Shown: positions 10,309 through 23,426, counted from the first letter of the stretch. The stretch is DNA of 64,000 nucleotides from Phanerochaete sordida (GCA_019973155.2 BPQB01000047.1:1-64000), one strand, 5' to 3'. Numbers and translations are program-made. Notes: generated from the letters alone by a model not told the origin.

Positions 10309-13300
10309 CTACTTGCCCTCCGTGGACGCCACGCTGAGGCCGTCGTCCTCCACCCAATCGAAGCAAGGCTCGTTCCGGACCCACTCAAGCTTCATACGCC
10401 TGACGCAGTCGAGGATCTCCCGCTTCTGCCTAGCGTGTTCGGCGAGGACGCCGCGGCTGGCGAGGAGGGACGCGTAGCTCGCCTCCTGCTCCGGGGTGAT
10501 GACACCGTAGACGGCTGACGAGCAGCCCTTCGCGTCGAGCGCGTAGCGTGCGCTCTTGTTAGCAGCAGCGGCGATCTCCTTGACTGCGGTCCGCGTGGTC
10601 ACGCCGGAACTTGGGAGTCTGGCCGTCACCCCGGCGGCAGGCTTCGATATCGCCCGCGGCTTGTTCTTCTCCTGCGCCTTGCCTTTCTGCTGAGCTTTGT
10701 CGCTCGTGGCAGGAGCCACCGCCACCCCCTCCACCTCCGCCTCCGAGTCTTCGTAGTAAGGCTCGAGTTCTTCGTCGATGTCCTCCTCCGAGTCTTCGTC
10801 ATCGCCCTTCTTTCCGGCGGGTTTCTTGCTCTTGGCGGTGTTGCCGTCGTCCTGAGCAAAGCCGCGAAGATCAGCCTTGTTCTGGACGCCTAGCTGCATG
10901 CTGATCACGATGTAGGGCTGGGGACGGGGCAGCATGTAGCGCTTGGCCTCGACTTCGATGTGCGTGCTCTGAGAGCGAGACTTGACTTGCACAATGATGA
11001 AGGTGACGTTGTCCGCATGCATCGTCGGATCTGCGTCCTTCGAGGGCATGAGCACGGGGATGACCATGTCGTACTCGGGCTGCGTGTGGTTGCACTGGAA
11101 GGCCATACCCCGCGCCAGAGCGGCGGCGCCGACGTGCGGGTCGATCATGTTGTTCTGGCCAAGGCGCACGTAGTGCGAGAAGCGCACGAAGGCACCGCGG
11201 AAGGCCTCCTCGAGGGTGACAAGGTTGTTCCGGATGTTGTCGGGCGTGCAGCCTGCGATGGTCGCGTGGTGCTCCTCCGCGAAGAGCGCCTGCAGGAAGG
11301 TCAGGACTGGCACCTTCTCGCTCCAGTTGATCGCCTGCGACTGGACGGCGGCGGACGTGCGGACAGGGCGGCATACCCGGGTCGCCTTGTCGTGCGCGAG
11401 GATCATGAGCAGTCTCCCAACGAGCTCGCCGCGCTGCCCCTTGTCGATCTGGCCCGCCTTCATTGCGCTCGCTAGGGCGCCGACGACATCGATCTCTGTG
11501 TACTCGTTCATGACCTGGGCGGCGATGTGCGCGAGGAGGGGCTCAGACGGGGCGCCCATGCGCATGTACTCGCGGTGCTTGGGCACGCTATACACGATGA
11601 GCATGTGCCGAGCCACTAGGTCCTGCGCGAGGTCCCGTGCCGGTTCGCGTGAGATGTCGAACTCGAGGAGGACCCTCATCGCGGCGATGGCGAGGGTAAG
11701 CTGATATCGAGACGACATGTCTGAGTTCGGCGAGGAGAGCACCCTGCGCAGGCCTGCGTCACCGTATCCCGTAACCTTCAGAAAGGCCAGCTGGACAAGG
11801 CTTTCTTCGACTGTCTCCGCCGAGATTTCCATGGCCCGCAAGGCCTCCAGCCTGGAGAAAAACCTAGACTCGATGAGACGAGTGGCCTATGGCATCGCAC
11901 TGTGAGCATACACTTACATTGGGCGTCCGAATCGAGCCATGAACGAGGGCTTTGCAGCGCCGTCTATGGTCAGCTCGCCGTGAGTGTAGAGGGGCTTGTC
12001 CTTAGGGTGGCAGTCGAAGGGGAGTTCGGTCCAGGGAGCCTGATGAATTGCATCTCGGCTACCACCTCGGCCGGAGGTATGATGTCTACGAGCCGGAGCA
12101 TGTTTGTCGAGTCGGGAATGGGTGGAGAGGGTGAGAACGAAGTATGGCAAGGACAGGTCGAAACCTTGGAGTGACGAGAGGAAGATGTCGTACGCCGTCA
12201 GCGGCGCATCGTTGGATACTTTAGATCGTTTCATGTCGACCTGTGACAAGCCGTCGACTTCGTCGACCGTGAACAGGATGAGAACAGATGGTAGATCCTT
12301 CTTTGCAGCGCTTTCCAAGCGACTCTTGATTGCTTTGATGAGGCTCTCGAGACTGTCTTTAGTTTGACACGTGAGGAAAGCCTCTTTGACGGTTCCGAAC
12401 CCTTTTACGAACGTTGGTGCGCGCTGAACAAGTGCCAAAAAATTAGTACGAGCTGAATCTATAAGATACGAATGTGTGCTGCGCACCTTGATCGCTTCGT
12501 CGTACAGCTGCGTGCGCCTAGTGATCGGTCCAACCTTCTCTTCCAGGTACGTCTTCCAAGCCAGAGCGAGTGCGCCAAGAGAGTCGTAGGGGGGTTCGTT
12601 GGGATTCATCGTCTTCAAAAGTTCTGAGGCTACTTGGACGAGGCTGTAGAGAAACCGCATGTGCCGCAACCGGGCGTCATTCTCGTTGCGAGTATCGACC
12701 AAATATTCGACGACGTTGGTATCAGGCGGAGGATAGACTAGAGATGTCTTAGCAACACGAACGGTGAGAGAGAACTCGATATGCACTCACCGAACCCATC
12801 CGTGGACGCTTGGTGCATAGTCAGCGGCAGAGTGAATATCAGCCCAGAGAGCTCATCCGCCATCCTCGATTTCCCGGTGCCCGAACTCTGGATAATGGGC
12901 AAGACGTTGTGGTATGCTTCGTGTGATGGCGCATCACTCTTCATGTCCAGGATAGACTTATAGGCCAACTTGTGATAATCGCCGACAAGCAGTGTCTTCC
13001 ATGCGTCGATGGTGACTAAGACATCATTAGCGTCGTCAAAAGCGGACAGTACCTGAGCACATACGTTGTTCTATACATCCATCGGAAAGCGTGGTGGACG
13101 AATTAGTAAGCTGGCCAGAAAAACGATGATTGCGAGCGACGACGTACGATCCATAGCTTTGATGTTAGTTGCCTCTGCCTGCTCTTCCGCTGTCGCTTGC
13201 GCCGGCGTGATCGGCTCGTTACGACGTAGGAAGTCTGTAGAAGCAAAATACTCAGGGAGACGGTGTATATAGAGAGCCACAAGCACTCACAGAGCCTACG

Positions 13301-13708
13301 GATCTCCTTGAAAGAAGCGCTATACCCCTGGTCCAAGATCGCCTTGCACAGTTTGTACAGAGCGTTCGCAGCGCGTTTCGACTTCTTTGATATTTTACCG
13401 ACATCGGACGTATCAAGAGAAAGCCAGGCTTGTACCTTCGCCTCCTTACAAACCTTCTCCAAGACCATCAAGCAGGGAATCTGGGTGAAAGAGCTCGCGT
13501 CCCCAATTCGTAAGGCCTGGAGAACTGGGTCGGAGCGCAGCGCTAGATCACTGTCATGGTGAGAAGCCTCGGTGATTTCGTCTTCGCTGGCAAGTACCCG
13601 CTTCAGACCTGGCACATCGTCTTCCAAGCGGAGGCGATCGAGCTCTGCGAGCAGGGAGTCTATGGTGGGTGCGTTGGGTGACGTCGGGGATGTCTGGGGG
13701 TTGCTCAT
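10309..13708 (-). CDS. Crinkler-like P-loop NTPase with PD-(D/E)XK-type nuclease domain, copy A
   Basis: Architecture reads as: N-terminal helical region (TIDSLLAELDRLRLEDDVPG), a spliced linker, a P-loop NTPase with Walker A IIQSSGTGKSR (near 12880) and Walker B VLILFTVDEVD (near 12260), the motif FMARFGRP, a helical region (FDISREPARDLAQDLV), then a C-terminal nuclease-like domain. That last domain has an acidic helix (EEAFRGAFVRFSHYV), an Asp in PEYDMVIPVL, and FIIVQVKSR near 10985. The last two match the D...(E/Q)xK signature of the restriction-endonuclease fold. NTPase plus REase-fold architecture is known in Crinkler/CRN-type eukaryotic effectors. Assignment here is by motif order, not by a search. 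The first Walker A glycine is replaced by Gln. All exons read open and the C-terminus ends WVEDDGLSVASTEGK. A near-identical copy lies inverted at 25.4-28.7 kb. Confidence 0.75.
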
Positions 13709-13796
13709 GGCGGTGGAGAAGTGGCGACGACGGACGTGTCAAGCGAAAGGAAGACAGAGATGAACCTGTTACGCGGCCTGTGAGCCGACGTCGAAC

Positions 13797-13805
13797 TACT
13801 TATAC
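13797..13805 (-). promoter_or_regulatory. TATA box of Crinkler-like copy A
   Basis: The minus strand reads CGTATAAGT about 90 bp upstream of the ATG at 13708. The same element in the same context precedes copy C at 25281. The match continues at least 100 bp further upstream, so the promoter was duplicated with the gene. Confidence 0.65.
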
Positions 13806-14801
13806 GCAACCGTCAGTTTCTTACCGCATTCGCCAATTTGGCAAGTTGAACGTTGCTTCCCAACCGGGATGCGAGGATAGGCGCGCAGCGCTGTGCGGCT
13901 CGTGTGGCGCTGCCCTCAGCCGCACACCGTCGTGAGAGTCTTCCGTGGCGACCGAACATTGTTTATTGTGTGTGCTATTGTATCTGAAGGAATGAATATA
14001 GAAGCTGATGCTATTTCCCCCGAGCCGGCTTCGAATAATGGTAAAAGGCCGCCCGGGGCCGAGTGTCGCGATTTTCCGTCGGAGGTTTTTCGAGTAAAAA
14101 TGGGGAGCTTTGGCCTGGTATCACGGAGAATGGTGCATCATGCGCAGGCTCCTTGTTCTCAGTCAAGGCATTGCTCGACGGATGCAGTAGCGCCATAGCA
14201 CCGGATTTTTACCCGCAGTCAGCAGGACAAGGACGCGGGGAAAGGTACACCCTTCCACCTTATGCACGATTTCCTGCGAACTCTAAGAGCTCAGCACACG
14301 GAGAATCTGTACGTATGTCATTGTTTCATCTTCGGACAAGTCTTCGAGAATAGAAACCCAGCACTAGTTGCGTCATGGACAGAACGAAGATGGGGAGATG
14401 GCGTCCCCAGTGCAACCGCCGCGTAAGCCTAGCAAAGGGCTCCAGTGGTGCTCGCAAGTACCCTGTGAGGGTGCCATACACCATACAACATCCGATATCC
14501 TTGGCTCGGTAGCTGCTGGCGAATATAGCTGACGGTCGTCGCAAGCAGGATTTCGGGCACGTGACTTAGCTTATGTAAGCAAAGGAGGGTTGCGTTGGGC
14601 GCGGCTCTTGGACTTGGCCACAACAGTTCGGTAAGTCGACCGAGGAACCACGATGACCGAAGGCAGTTTTCAGGAGTGCTAAAGCTTACTATTAGCTCTC
14701 TGAACGGCTGCAAGTGGCGAAACTCCCCAGCTTTATTCACGCTATCCTCGCCCGGTAGCAAATCACACGAAACTGCTCTCATCGCCTCGTGCTAGCAAAC
14801 A
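13806..14801. other. intergenic between divergent Crinkler-like genes
   Basis: The first 100 bp are homologous (inverted) to the upstream flank of copy C near 25.19-25.28 kb. The remainder shows no gene, tRNA or clear repeat. Confidence 0.4.
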
Positions 14802-17333
14802 ATGTACGAAGATGCAGCCTCTCGTGACCAGCGTAAGCCCAACTACAGCTTTTTAGCTTTCTAGCTCATAAAACATTCGCAGGTGATGGTCAGTTCAAGT
14901 TAGGGTTGAGTGTAGTATGTCGTTCGAGTATCTGATCTCCGGGCGTATCTAGCAACGAAGAAGTCTTGGGAGGCTCCTTTCGTGGGCGACACGGATAGAA
15001 AGCTGGCTAAACGCATTCTACGTATGAAGGCACAATCGAACGGCTCGCCGTACAAGAACATCCTCCCCATCATCCAAAGTTCCGGGACCGGCAAGTCAAG
15101 ACTGGCGCACGAACTCGCGAAATTCTTTGTAACTATACCAATGAACATCCGACCCTCTGAGGATACCACAGGTATGCCCTCTCGTTGGATAGCTTTCAAC
15201 TCATAGAATGACGGAACTTGTAGCATTTCCTGTACCCGACCACGTCGCGCGGGATTTCGTTGAGTTTACACAGCGGGCCTCACCAGGGACGGATCCCCTG
15301 CTTCTCGCCTTCTGGGTGCAAGTATTTCGCATCGCAGCGGAATATATAGATGACTTCGAAAACGGCACCGTCTTCACCGACGAGCAGGAACTGGCCATCG
15401 CATGGCGACGGTACCTTGACGAGAACAAACACGCCGTCCGGGACCAGCTGTATCGCCGCGCCGTGGATGTAAGCACCTGTCCGGTCCTTGATGTTGCGCC
15501 ACTCATGCGTGGAGCAAACAGACAGCGCGCTCGGTCGTAGATTCGATGACGAGCGAAGCGAGGCAGACGAATAAGACCCCCGGATGGGCTGAGCGCAACT
15601 ATGCGTACGTCGTGCACCAGAAGCTGAAGGAGAGCGCCGCCGAGGATGGGCCACGTCGACTCGCAGCCGCGATCCGATCCCGCCTGGCTGAAGACTTCAA
15701 GCATCCGGAGATCGTCATTCTGGTGTACATCGACGAAGTCTACGAGGTGTCCACCATGGAGCTAAGGGAACGGCCAGGGAGGACGGTGTACGACAGCCTT
15801 TTGGACGCGTTCACTGACTTGGGTCCCGGAGAGCCCACTTTTCTCCTGACCATGGCGACCGACCCGTACGTCGTCCGGCGGACGGGTGCGCCAATTCGAC
15901 ATCAGCCGACGTACACAGACCTTCCTTTCGACCTTCCCCTGAACGGCCCCTTGTTCACTCCCGGAGCTGCGACACTGGCCGACGCTGCAGAACCAATGTT
16001 CATGGCACGGTTTGGCAGGCCGCTGTGGGTGCTCAGTTCACACTATATGACGATTGCGTTCTGACGTGAACGTTGCAGATTCTCGACCCGTCTACAAGCC
16101 ACTCATGATTTCCCACAGTCATATGTCAGAGGATTGACTGCCCACTTTGCGCTGGTCAAGCTCCTCTGCTATGGCAGCGTTTACCAATATCTGGAAGAAG
16201 GCCCGAAAACTGGGTATACGAGCGGGATGATCTGGGCGCCGCTCTCCGTCCGGCTGCTCCTCGAGTTCGACTCCGCCCGCTCGAATGCGCGCGAGGCCAC
16301 CGAGAAGATGATCGGGGGCCACATGCGCATCGCGTACGACATGCCGGCGCACAACGAGTTCGTCGAGTCTGGCACGCCGTCCGAGCCGCTGCTCGCCGAG
16401 GCCGCCGCGTGGGCGATGAACTCGCACAAGCAGCTCAACTGGCTCGAGTGCCTCGCGTACGGCGTCAAGGAGGGCATGTTCAAGTCCGGCCTGCGCGGCG
16501 ACCTCGCCGCGCGCACGCTGCTCATGTCCGCCTTCGACCGCGCGGGCGCGCCGCACGGCACGCGCCGCGACCCCCGCTTCAGCCGCGCGGTGCCCGTGCC
16601 CGCGTTCCTCCGCGCGCTCTTCGGCAGCGCGTGGCACGACGCAGTCCTGCGCGCCGCACCCCCCGGCGCCCCGCCGCTGCAGGACGCGTTCGCGGGCGCG
16701 TACGTGCGCTTCTCGCACTTCGCGGCGCACGACGGCGAGGACGAGCTCGACATCAATGACGCGCTCGCGGCGGCCGTACGCGGGTGCGCGCTGGTGCTCA
16801 CGCCACCGCGTGGCACGGCACACATCATACTCCCCGTCGTCATGCGCGACGCCCCGCTTACGCCTGACATCATGTCGTTCGTCCTCATCCAGCTCATGGC
16901 GCCCGGCGAGTCCCCACTCCCGCCCGACGACGACGAGCTCGCGGAGATGTTCTGCGGCGGCGCGGCGCACCCCGTAATACACCTCGCGATGCAGCTCGAG
17001 CCGGGCGATGAGCCCCCGGCGCTGGCGACCCCAGACGAAGAGGACGATGCGGGTGTGCCGGAGCATCCGTGCTACCAGCTCGTGACGTATGGGTGCTCGC
17101 CGGCGGTTTACGGCGTCATCAATGCGAAGAACAAGGCCCACTACGCCGCGATCCGCGCGCCACAGAACGTCTTTACCGAGCACGGGCGCCAGGGTGCAGA
17201 CATTCTCGCGTGCGTTCGGCGGATGAAGCCAGAGTGGGAGCACACCCCGGGGTCCTTCCACTGGGCGGCGGACGCCGCGCTGCTCTCGGACGCTGCAGGC
17301 CAACGCTCTGTAGAGGGCGTGTTTGCCGTCTGA
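14802..17333 (+). CDS. divergent Crinkler-like NTPase with degenerate nuclease domain, copy B
   Basis: Homologous to copies A and C over the NTPase and C-terminal domains but clearly older. A short first exon (MYEDAASRDQ) ends at a GTAAGC donor near 14833. The next coding part is LATKKSWEAPFVGDTDRKL, then Walker A IIQSSGTGKSRLAHELA (near 15070-15100) and Walker B IVILVYIDEVYEV (near 15715-15750). The family motif FMARFGRPL and the C-terminal domain follow in long exons. In that domain the residues corresponding to PEYD...FIIVQVK are TAHIILPVVM and FVLIQLM (near 16885). Both the Asp and the Lys are gone, so the nuclease is predicted dead while the NTPase looks intact. The roughly 180-residue N-terminal region of A and C is missing or unrecognisable. 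The splice joining the first exon is uncertain. Strong GC bias at third codon positions in 16.2-17.3 kb shows the reading frame is under constraint. Confidence 0.7.
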
Positions 17334-17951
17334 TATCCTAGGTTCCCATTGTGTGTTATCAGCGATCGTTGGACGGTGTTCGATATTGTGTCAAGTTCAT
17401 TCAGCAAGAATGGCGTTCCACTATATTCTGTATTTTATAAGGTCTGTCTTCGCAGATTATGCATCCCCTCACCTCCTTCGATCGATACAAAACAGATACG
17501 TACGTGGTTCTCCATCTTACATTGCCATAATGTTGTTCCATGTAGTTGTACATGAGCCGTTCAGGGTAAGGTTTGGGAGGTCTAAATCGGACGAGTGCAC
17601 CGGCAGCATGCATGTGGAAAAAGCAAACAGTCTGACATGTCGAACGTGGGATGAGTGCGCCTCATTTAGACATGACGACGATCTTTGCCTGTATACTTAA
17701 CCAGAGTGCGACGACCACCGTGGTATCGCCGTACTGGGTGTACCAAGGAATAGCCTTCATAGACAACTTACGACTATCAAGATCGCACCTCTTCCTACTA
17801 CTAGACCTCCGCAAGTCTAGTCATCATTGGCCCTTGGCACCCTGTCTGGGCAGGTTTGTGCATTATTCTGCTATGTTACAGAGCTTCTACGACGTCCCGC
17901 TCAGACGCAGCACCGCACGTCTCGGACCACCGGTGGACGCTCTCTCAAGAC
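17334..17951. other. intergenic
   Basis: No gene recognised. AT-richer than the flanking coding DNA. It contains the 3' flank of copy B and the 5' region of the next gene. Confidence 0.4.
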
Positions 17952-18755
17952 ATGATAAACGCGATCCGACAACGACTTGCAATATCGGCACCTGCACCCG
18001 CAAAATCGTCAGACAATCAAAGTCGCGCAGTCTCATTTCACCAAGGATTACCGCCTCCTTCTCCGCAGTCTCAACTTATGAAGGTTGAGATTGCGGGAAG
18101 TGACTTCAGTTCGTATTCTCGACTGCGACCTATTATTTCCGACGCTAACATCACGCAAGCATTTCGCTGGTGTAGCCATGGTCTCGGCGACGTGAGGATG
18201 GTTCACACAATACTGCAACGCCTGAACTTGTCTTCCAGCGCAGTCAACTACATACTACTCGAAGCAGACTACTACTACGCCGAAGCGATAGCCAATCCAG
18301 AGGGCACAAATGGGTCCTGGAGTAAAGGGGGGAGTGTCTTACGTCTGTGCTTTAATGGCGCACAGAAGCTCAGCCTCGCTGGGGTACGCATATACGATAC
18401 CCGGACGGCGTACCCGATGTTTCCCTGGGTGTGTCCCCGTACCCTGTTGAATGATGACAAATTTGACATTTGCATGTTGTCCTCAGGAGTACACGGCTCA
18501 AATCGGCGACCTAAAATTCAGGGTGAGACGCCCTGTATCCTGGAACGAGGGCAGCAAAGAGATACAAGAGGCGCGCAGATTCGGAGTCATGGAACTATTG
18601 TGAGAGAGCTTCTCTTATCCTGAAAGCGTAGAGCTAACCCGCACGGCGACATACGCAGAGGGCGCGATGGAGGCTGGTTGCCACTGGGTATACGGCTCTC
18701 ATTTCACCCAAGTGATACTGACTACCTATCTTTTACCCTTCTCAACGGCTTCTGA
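17952..18755 (+). CDS. fungal protein of unknown function, distant relative of the 52.1-kb gene
   Basis: Three-exon model from the ATG at 17952 (MINAIRQRLAISAPAPAKSS). Exon 1 runs to about 18430 and contains LSSSAVNYILLEADYYYAEA, which resembles ELADIILHNAEYYHVRAA of the genes at 52.1 and 58.5 kb. An intron (GTGTGT ... TCAG) leads to EYTAQIGDLKFRVRRPVSWN and EARRFGVMELL. A second intron (GTGAGA ... GCAG, with a CTAAC branch) leads to GRDGGWLPLGIRLSFHPSD and a stop at 18755. The N-terminal LPxELxxxIL..AEYW-like motif is frequent in agaricomycete proteins without assigned function. No catalytic motif is visible. Confidence 0.6.
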
Positions 18756-18962
18756 GTCCGTGATCAAGCATGCGTATCGCGATGCTCCTCGAAAATAGAG
18801 TACGGTAGTCACGATATCACTCCATCAAATCACTATTGCCTTCGAGAGCGCAGGAAAGACTCGTCAGGAGCCTGAGACAGAAAAGACATCGGCATATATG
18901 CCCAATCAAGGTAGAACTCAAATAGAGGCTCTGGCTTAAGACGTATCGTGTGTGCTTCCCTC

Positions 18963-21900
18963 CTAGCAGTCGTACTACAAGGGAAATGTGAGCGAAAGAG
19001 AGACACCGTCCACATCAAAAGCATACTTGAAGCACCATGGAGGTTGCCCAAGGGCTTTGTCGCTGTGCCTGATCGAGATACATCCAGGTACTTGTTTTCA
19101 TCGTGTCAGACTTGTAGCTGTTAGAGATGTTAAGTGGTAATAATAACAAACCTACCACGAGCTGTGCTTACCGTCTGAGGATGCCTGACTGTCCGGATGC
19201 CCTGCGGACGTTCGTAAAGCTGCGCACTGCGCGGAGAACCTCCACCGCAATTTTAGATGTCAGATGGACACCAAGACACAGCGCTGAGCCATTGGGGACT
19301 GTGTACCGGCCAGAGTCAGAGCGTTGAGCGTTCACCGAAGTCGGCTTGGGGAAGGCATTGGGCTGTGAGGGAAGATTCAGATCCGCAGCAAGCATTCACG
19401 ATGCATGTGCCACGTACATCCATGCTTGCCTTGGCCATGTCGACGAAGACCTTACCGCCAGCGGGAACACACAAACTTCCAACTATCTGCGCGTCAAGAG
19501 CGGTGCGGTAGGTACCAGAGAACGGAGGGTCCAGACCTGCCCTTACGTAAGCCTATCATGCCCCGACTACGCCACCATGGGGCCGACTCACGAAGTGCTT
19601 CCAGAACGAATCCTTGCAGCTCATCCGCCGTCTCGCCTTGCATCGTAGCACTGCTGATGCTGTTGGTGCCACTCGGTGCGTGATCAAGATGAAAATTGAC
19701 GACGTGAATGAGGGCTACAGCGTGTGAGCAAGGTCCCAATTTTGAGATGCCTGAGAAGCACACCTTGCGACAGCTCGACGCTACAGCCTACCAGGATAGC
19801 GAGGATCGCGTTCGCTAGGGTGTTATCGTCATAGCCTAGGAGCGCAAAGCGGGCGCGCCAGTCATTCTTTGGGCTGATGAAAAGTCCTGCGAAGGCAGAC
19901 ACGAGACTCGCAAGGGTCTGCGTGGGTAGCATCGTCAGATTTAATATAGTAGCGATAATGAACGCTCTCGCAGCATTTACTCCATTTGAATGCACTTCTT
20001 TGATGTGCTTGAGGAGCACGTCGGTGTGCTCACGGACAGCCTTCAGCATATTTATGTACTTTGACGCCTCGAAGTCAAGGAACATGAATCTGAGCACCGG
20101 TCAGCGATCGCTGTCAAGGTACGTGGGTGCAGTGCCTACTCGTAGATTTGAGCGAGCATGTCAAACAGCTTTTGGGGCGTGAAATTTCCCTCGGCTTCGA
20201 GGTCGCTCACGCGAAGTCCGGCCTGAGATCAATGATGAGCCGCTTGCATCGTCGAAAAAGCCACTCAGTGAGACTCACAATCTCGCTGACCCAGTATATC
20301 GGAACATACTTCAGCACATCGCGGACAATATCGACGTTCTTGACCGCCCTTTGGGAGACGCCCCACGACTCCTTCTCCACGAGTTCCCGCGTCTTGCTGT
20401 AGAAGAACCCTAGGATCTTCTCCTCCGACCCCGGGATGCTGGTTAGCACCTGGAGCACCGCTTCTCTTTCACGATGGGAGGTAGCAGGGTCGCTCGAGGC
20501 AATGAAAAATCTGAAAATCGAAGGGTCAGTCAAGCGGCATATCAAAGCGGCCCTGCACGCACCCTCTACCCTGGATGACATCTGCCGCCCTTCCTGCCGT
20601 CAACGGCACAAACCTCCCACCACCAAGCACCTGCGCCACATCACGGTACTCGGTAATCTCGACGACACCTTCCGCAGCACTCGGTCGCTGCATGCTGTAG
20701 AGGACGCCATCTCCAAGCTTCGCGAGGATCGTCTCCATCGCCGGCGGTGTCATGAGCGGGAACCACGTGTACGTGCTGTCGGCGTTGTAGTAATTCGGGA
20801 GTGTGCGCATGAAGAGCCGGCCGAGCGTGCTGCCGTACCCCGGCGCGGAGGGGTCGCGCTGGCAATCCTGGAAGCCCCACGCGGTCAGGTTGAACGGCGT
20901 GTAGTCCGCCGTGAAGAAGCGGTCGCCGCGCGTGAGCGCGATGGCGTCGGCGAGGATCGCGCGGCTGAGGGTAAATGCTAAATGTATGTGATCAACAGCT
21001 GCACGATGAGTGAGCGGAATAAAATACTTACAAGGGCAGAGTCCCGCGCCGTCCATGACGGGCTTTGCCTCTTCGGCCTGGAGGCCCGCATACAGCTCGA
21101 GATTTTCGATGTTCCCGTACAGCTTCTCGGCCGCCGAGGCGATGTTCCGGTCAGAGTTCCACTCTAGGAAGGACGTGTAGGCTAAGGTATAGGTCAGCTA
21201 CCTAATACTATCTCAATCAAGTTGTCTCACGCTTTAGCCCAAGGAACTGAGGGAAGGTTAGTCTCTCCTGCGGAGCCCAAGAATCACTGGAGCTCACCTT
21301 CCTGAAGTCATTCAAGGAGCAGCAGCCCCAGCGACGAGCCGTTTCGATGCCCATTACCTCGAAGAGGCACATACAGCCAGGTGTTCCGCGGGCTTTAAAA
21401 GCACCCGCTGGGTTCTCCGTTCTGCGAGGGCCTTCGTCAGCGCGTTGGTCCCCAAGCAGCTCAAGTTGGTCCGTACGCCAGCATCAAGATCTGCGCAAGG
21501 TCATCATCTTTAAAAGCACCCTTCTGGGGCCCCTTTGTCTGCCTTTGCATGTTGCCGAACGTCCAGCGCGTGGCGTCTGGCTGCGCCGCCTGGATCTGGC
21601 GCATGGCGTTCTTCAGATCTGTCGGCGTGAGAGTGTCTGGATCGCGATTGCCGAACAGGTTCGCCATCGTCTGCCCAACCCACGCCTCGTCGTCTGGAAG
21701 CCTGGTAAGCATAGGAATGATTTGTCGCAGAGACTAATTACGCTGCGAAGTGGCTGCATGCCAGCGGTATAAGCAATTGAACTGTCGCAGAAAATAATCA
21801 GAAAATGTGCCGTGATGACCGAGCCGAAGCACTCACCTCGACACTGCACACATTCCCGCGACCACGTTCAAACAGTGTATGGTCCTGGTTCCGAATTTCC

Positions 21901-23426
21901 TAACCCACAACAAACTACGATTAGCCCTGCCCTCCGAGCCACGGAGCGCGCTTACCCCGAATGGATTCAAGCTCCAGCTGCTCCCCTGGCGCACCAGGCC
22001 TAGGATCGCGCTGAAATAGTCCGAGAATATTGCCGACGCGAACCAGCCGCAGTTGACCAGGCGCGCGGTCTGAAAGAGATCCTCGTCCTGCGCGGCGAGT
22101 TTCGCCGCGCGCTGCCGGTCTTTTATGGGGATCGCGTCCGGGTCGGTGTACGTCCCGCGCTCGTTGATCTCGAGGAGCTTCCGCGCGATGTACTATGTCC
22201 GGTGCGTGAGCATCGACGAAGAGCACGCAGTGGGGTGGAGGTACGTACGTTGTGGTTCCGGTTGAAGAGCACGAGGAGCGCGCAAACCGCAGGCGGGAGC
22301 AGCAGCAGGCGCTCCTCCGCGAAGGTGTCAGGGTGCAGCAGCCCGCGGCCGTCCAACACCCGTATTTTCTTCTGCGCGGCCTCGCTCGAGCCGTACAGCG
22401 GCGCGAGGTCGACATAGGACGACGTCTCGTTGATGTCCACGTTCTCGTGGTTCGTGCGGAAGACCCTGCCGCCGGCTCGTTAGAAGCTTCGAAGACGGAA
22501 GCGCAGGCGGACGTACGTGTGGATGACGAGCGCCGCGAACGCGAACATCAGGGAGGACAGCCCGGCCGGATGTTCGACGAACTGGGGGATGGTCAGCGCC
22601 GTACACTAGACCAGGGGCGCGCTGGTAAAGGAGCCGCACCTTCTCCCGGCGCAGCAGCGTGTCGAAGACGAGGCCCGCGTCCGGCATCGCGCTGGCGCCG
22701 AGGGCGTGCGTCTGCTGGACGCTGCGCGCGTACGGCGTGCCGGCCCTGCCCATGTCCGGCACGCCGACGTTGTTGTGACTGCCATCGGCCGTGCGGTATG
22801 CGTACCGCGCACCGACGTATGTCGCGGGCGGGTGCGGGAGGTCGTTGTAGACTGAGACTGTCAGCGGCTGCGGCGGCGAGGTGTGCCCGCTCGACTCACG
22901 GAGCGCGATGACGCGATTCTGCAGCGCGGTGGAGAACGGGCCGGCGGGGAGCCTTGAGAGGAAGGTTAGGAGGTGTTCGAGCTGTGAGGTGAGTCAGCAT
23001 GAGCGGAGGACGGACAGTGTGCGCCTCACCAGGAACTTCCGGTCGTCGATGGCGTTGTGGTGCCTGAGGGCGTCGATGATAGCAGGCTTTTCCATCTGTC
23101 AGCGCTGATAATATCCGTCGACTTGGGAAAGGAATACGTACTATGGACGCAATGTCTATCATCGATAGGTCTTTCATGACCTAGTATTACGTTGGTCGAC
23201 TTCAGCGATGCCGTGTATGTGGAAAATAAACGCACAGTTCGGCGAAAGTCGTCGATGACTTTCAAGCTTGCGAAGTAGCTATCATCTTCTTGCTCGTAGG
23301 GTAGGCCACCCTTGCAGACGGTGGCTGTCAGTCGAATAACTGAGAGTGTAGGTAGAAGGTACACACGGTGTACGACGAAGCTCTATTGACGTGCTTCGCT
23401 GGACCTGTCGCCGATAAGCTAGCCAT
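18963..23426 (-). CDS. ppo: Ppo-type fatty-acid oxygenase (linoleate diol synthase-like: heme dioxygenase plus P450 domain)
   Basis: Predicted bifunctional oxylipin enzyme. The animal-peroxidase-type domain would oxygenate linoleate/oleate, and the C-terminal P450-like domain would rearrange the hydroperoxide. Family products act as sporulation (psi) signals. The start at 23426 (MASLSATGPAKHVNRASS) leads through many short exons: MEKPAIIDALRHHNAIDDRK; the distal-His segment ALVIHT (His codon 22519-22521); NETSSYVDLAPLYG; LLLLPPAVCALLVLFNRNHN; the proximal-His helix FNCLYRWH (His codon 21758-21760, with the radical-forming Tyr two residues before the Trp-His); ARGTPGCMCLFEVMGIE; and LTAWGFQDCQRDPSAPGYG. 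The P450 part shows DDNTLANAILAILVG, GFVLEALR and a heme-ligand region NGSALCLG (Cys codon 19276-19278). The end is read as SMVLQYDC with a TAG at 18963. No disabling lesion was found, but the usual G-x-H-x-C spacing is altered (no His). Confidence 0.85.
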
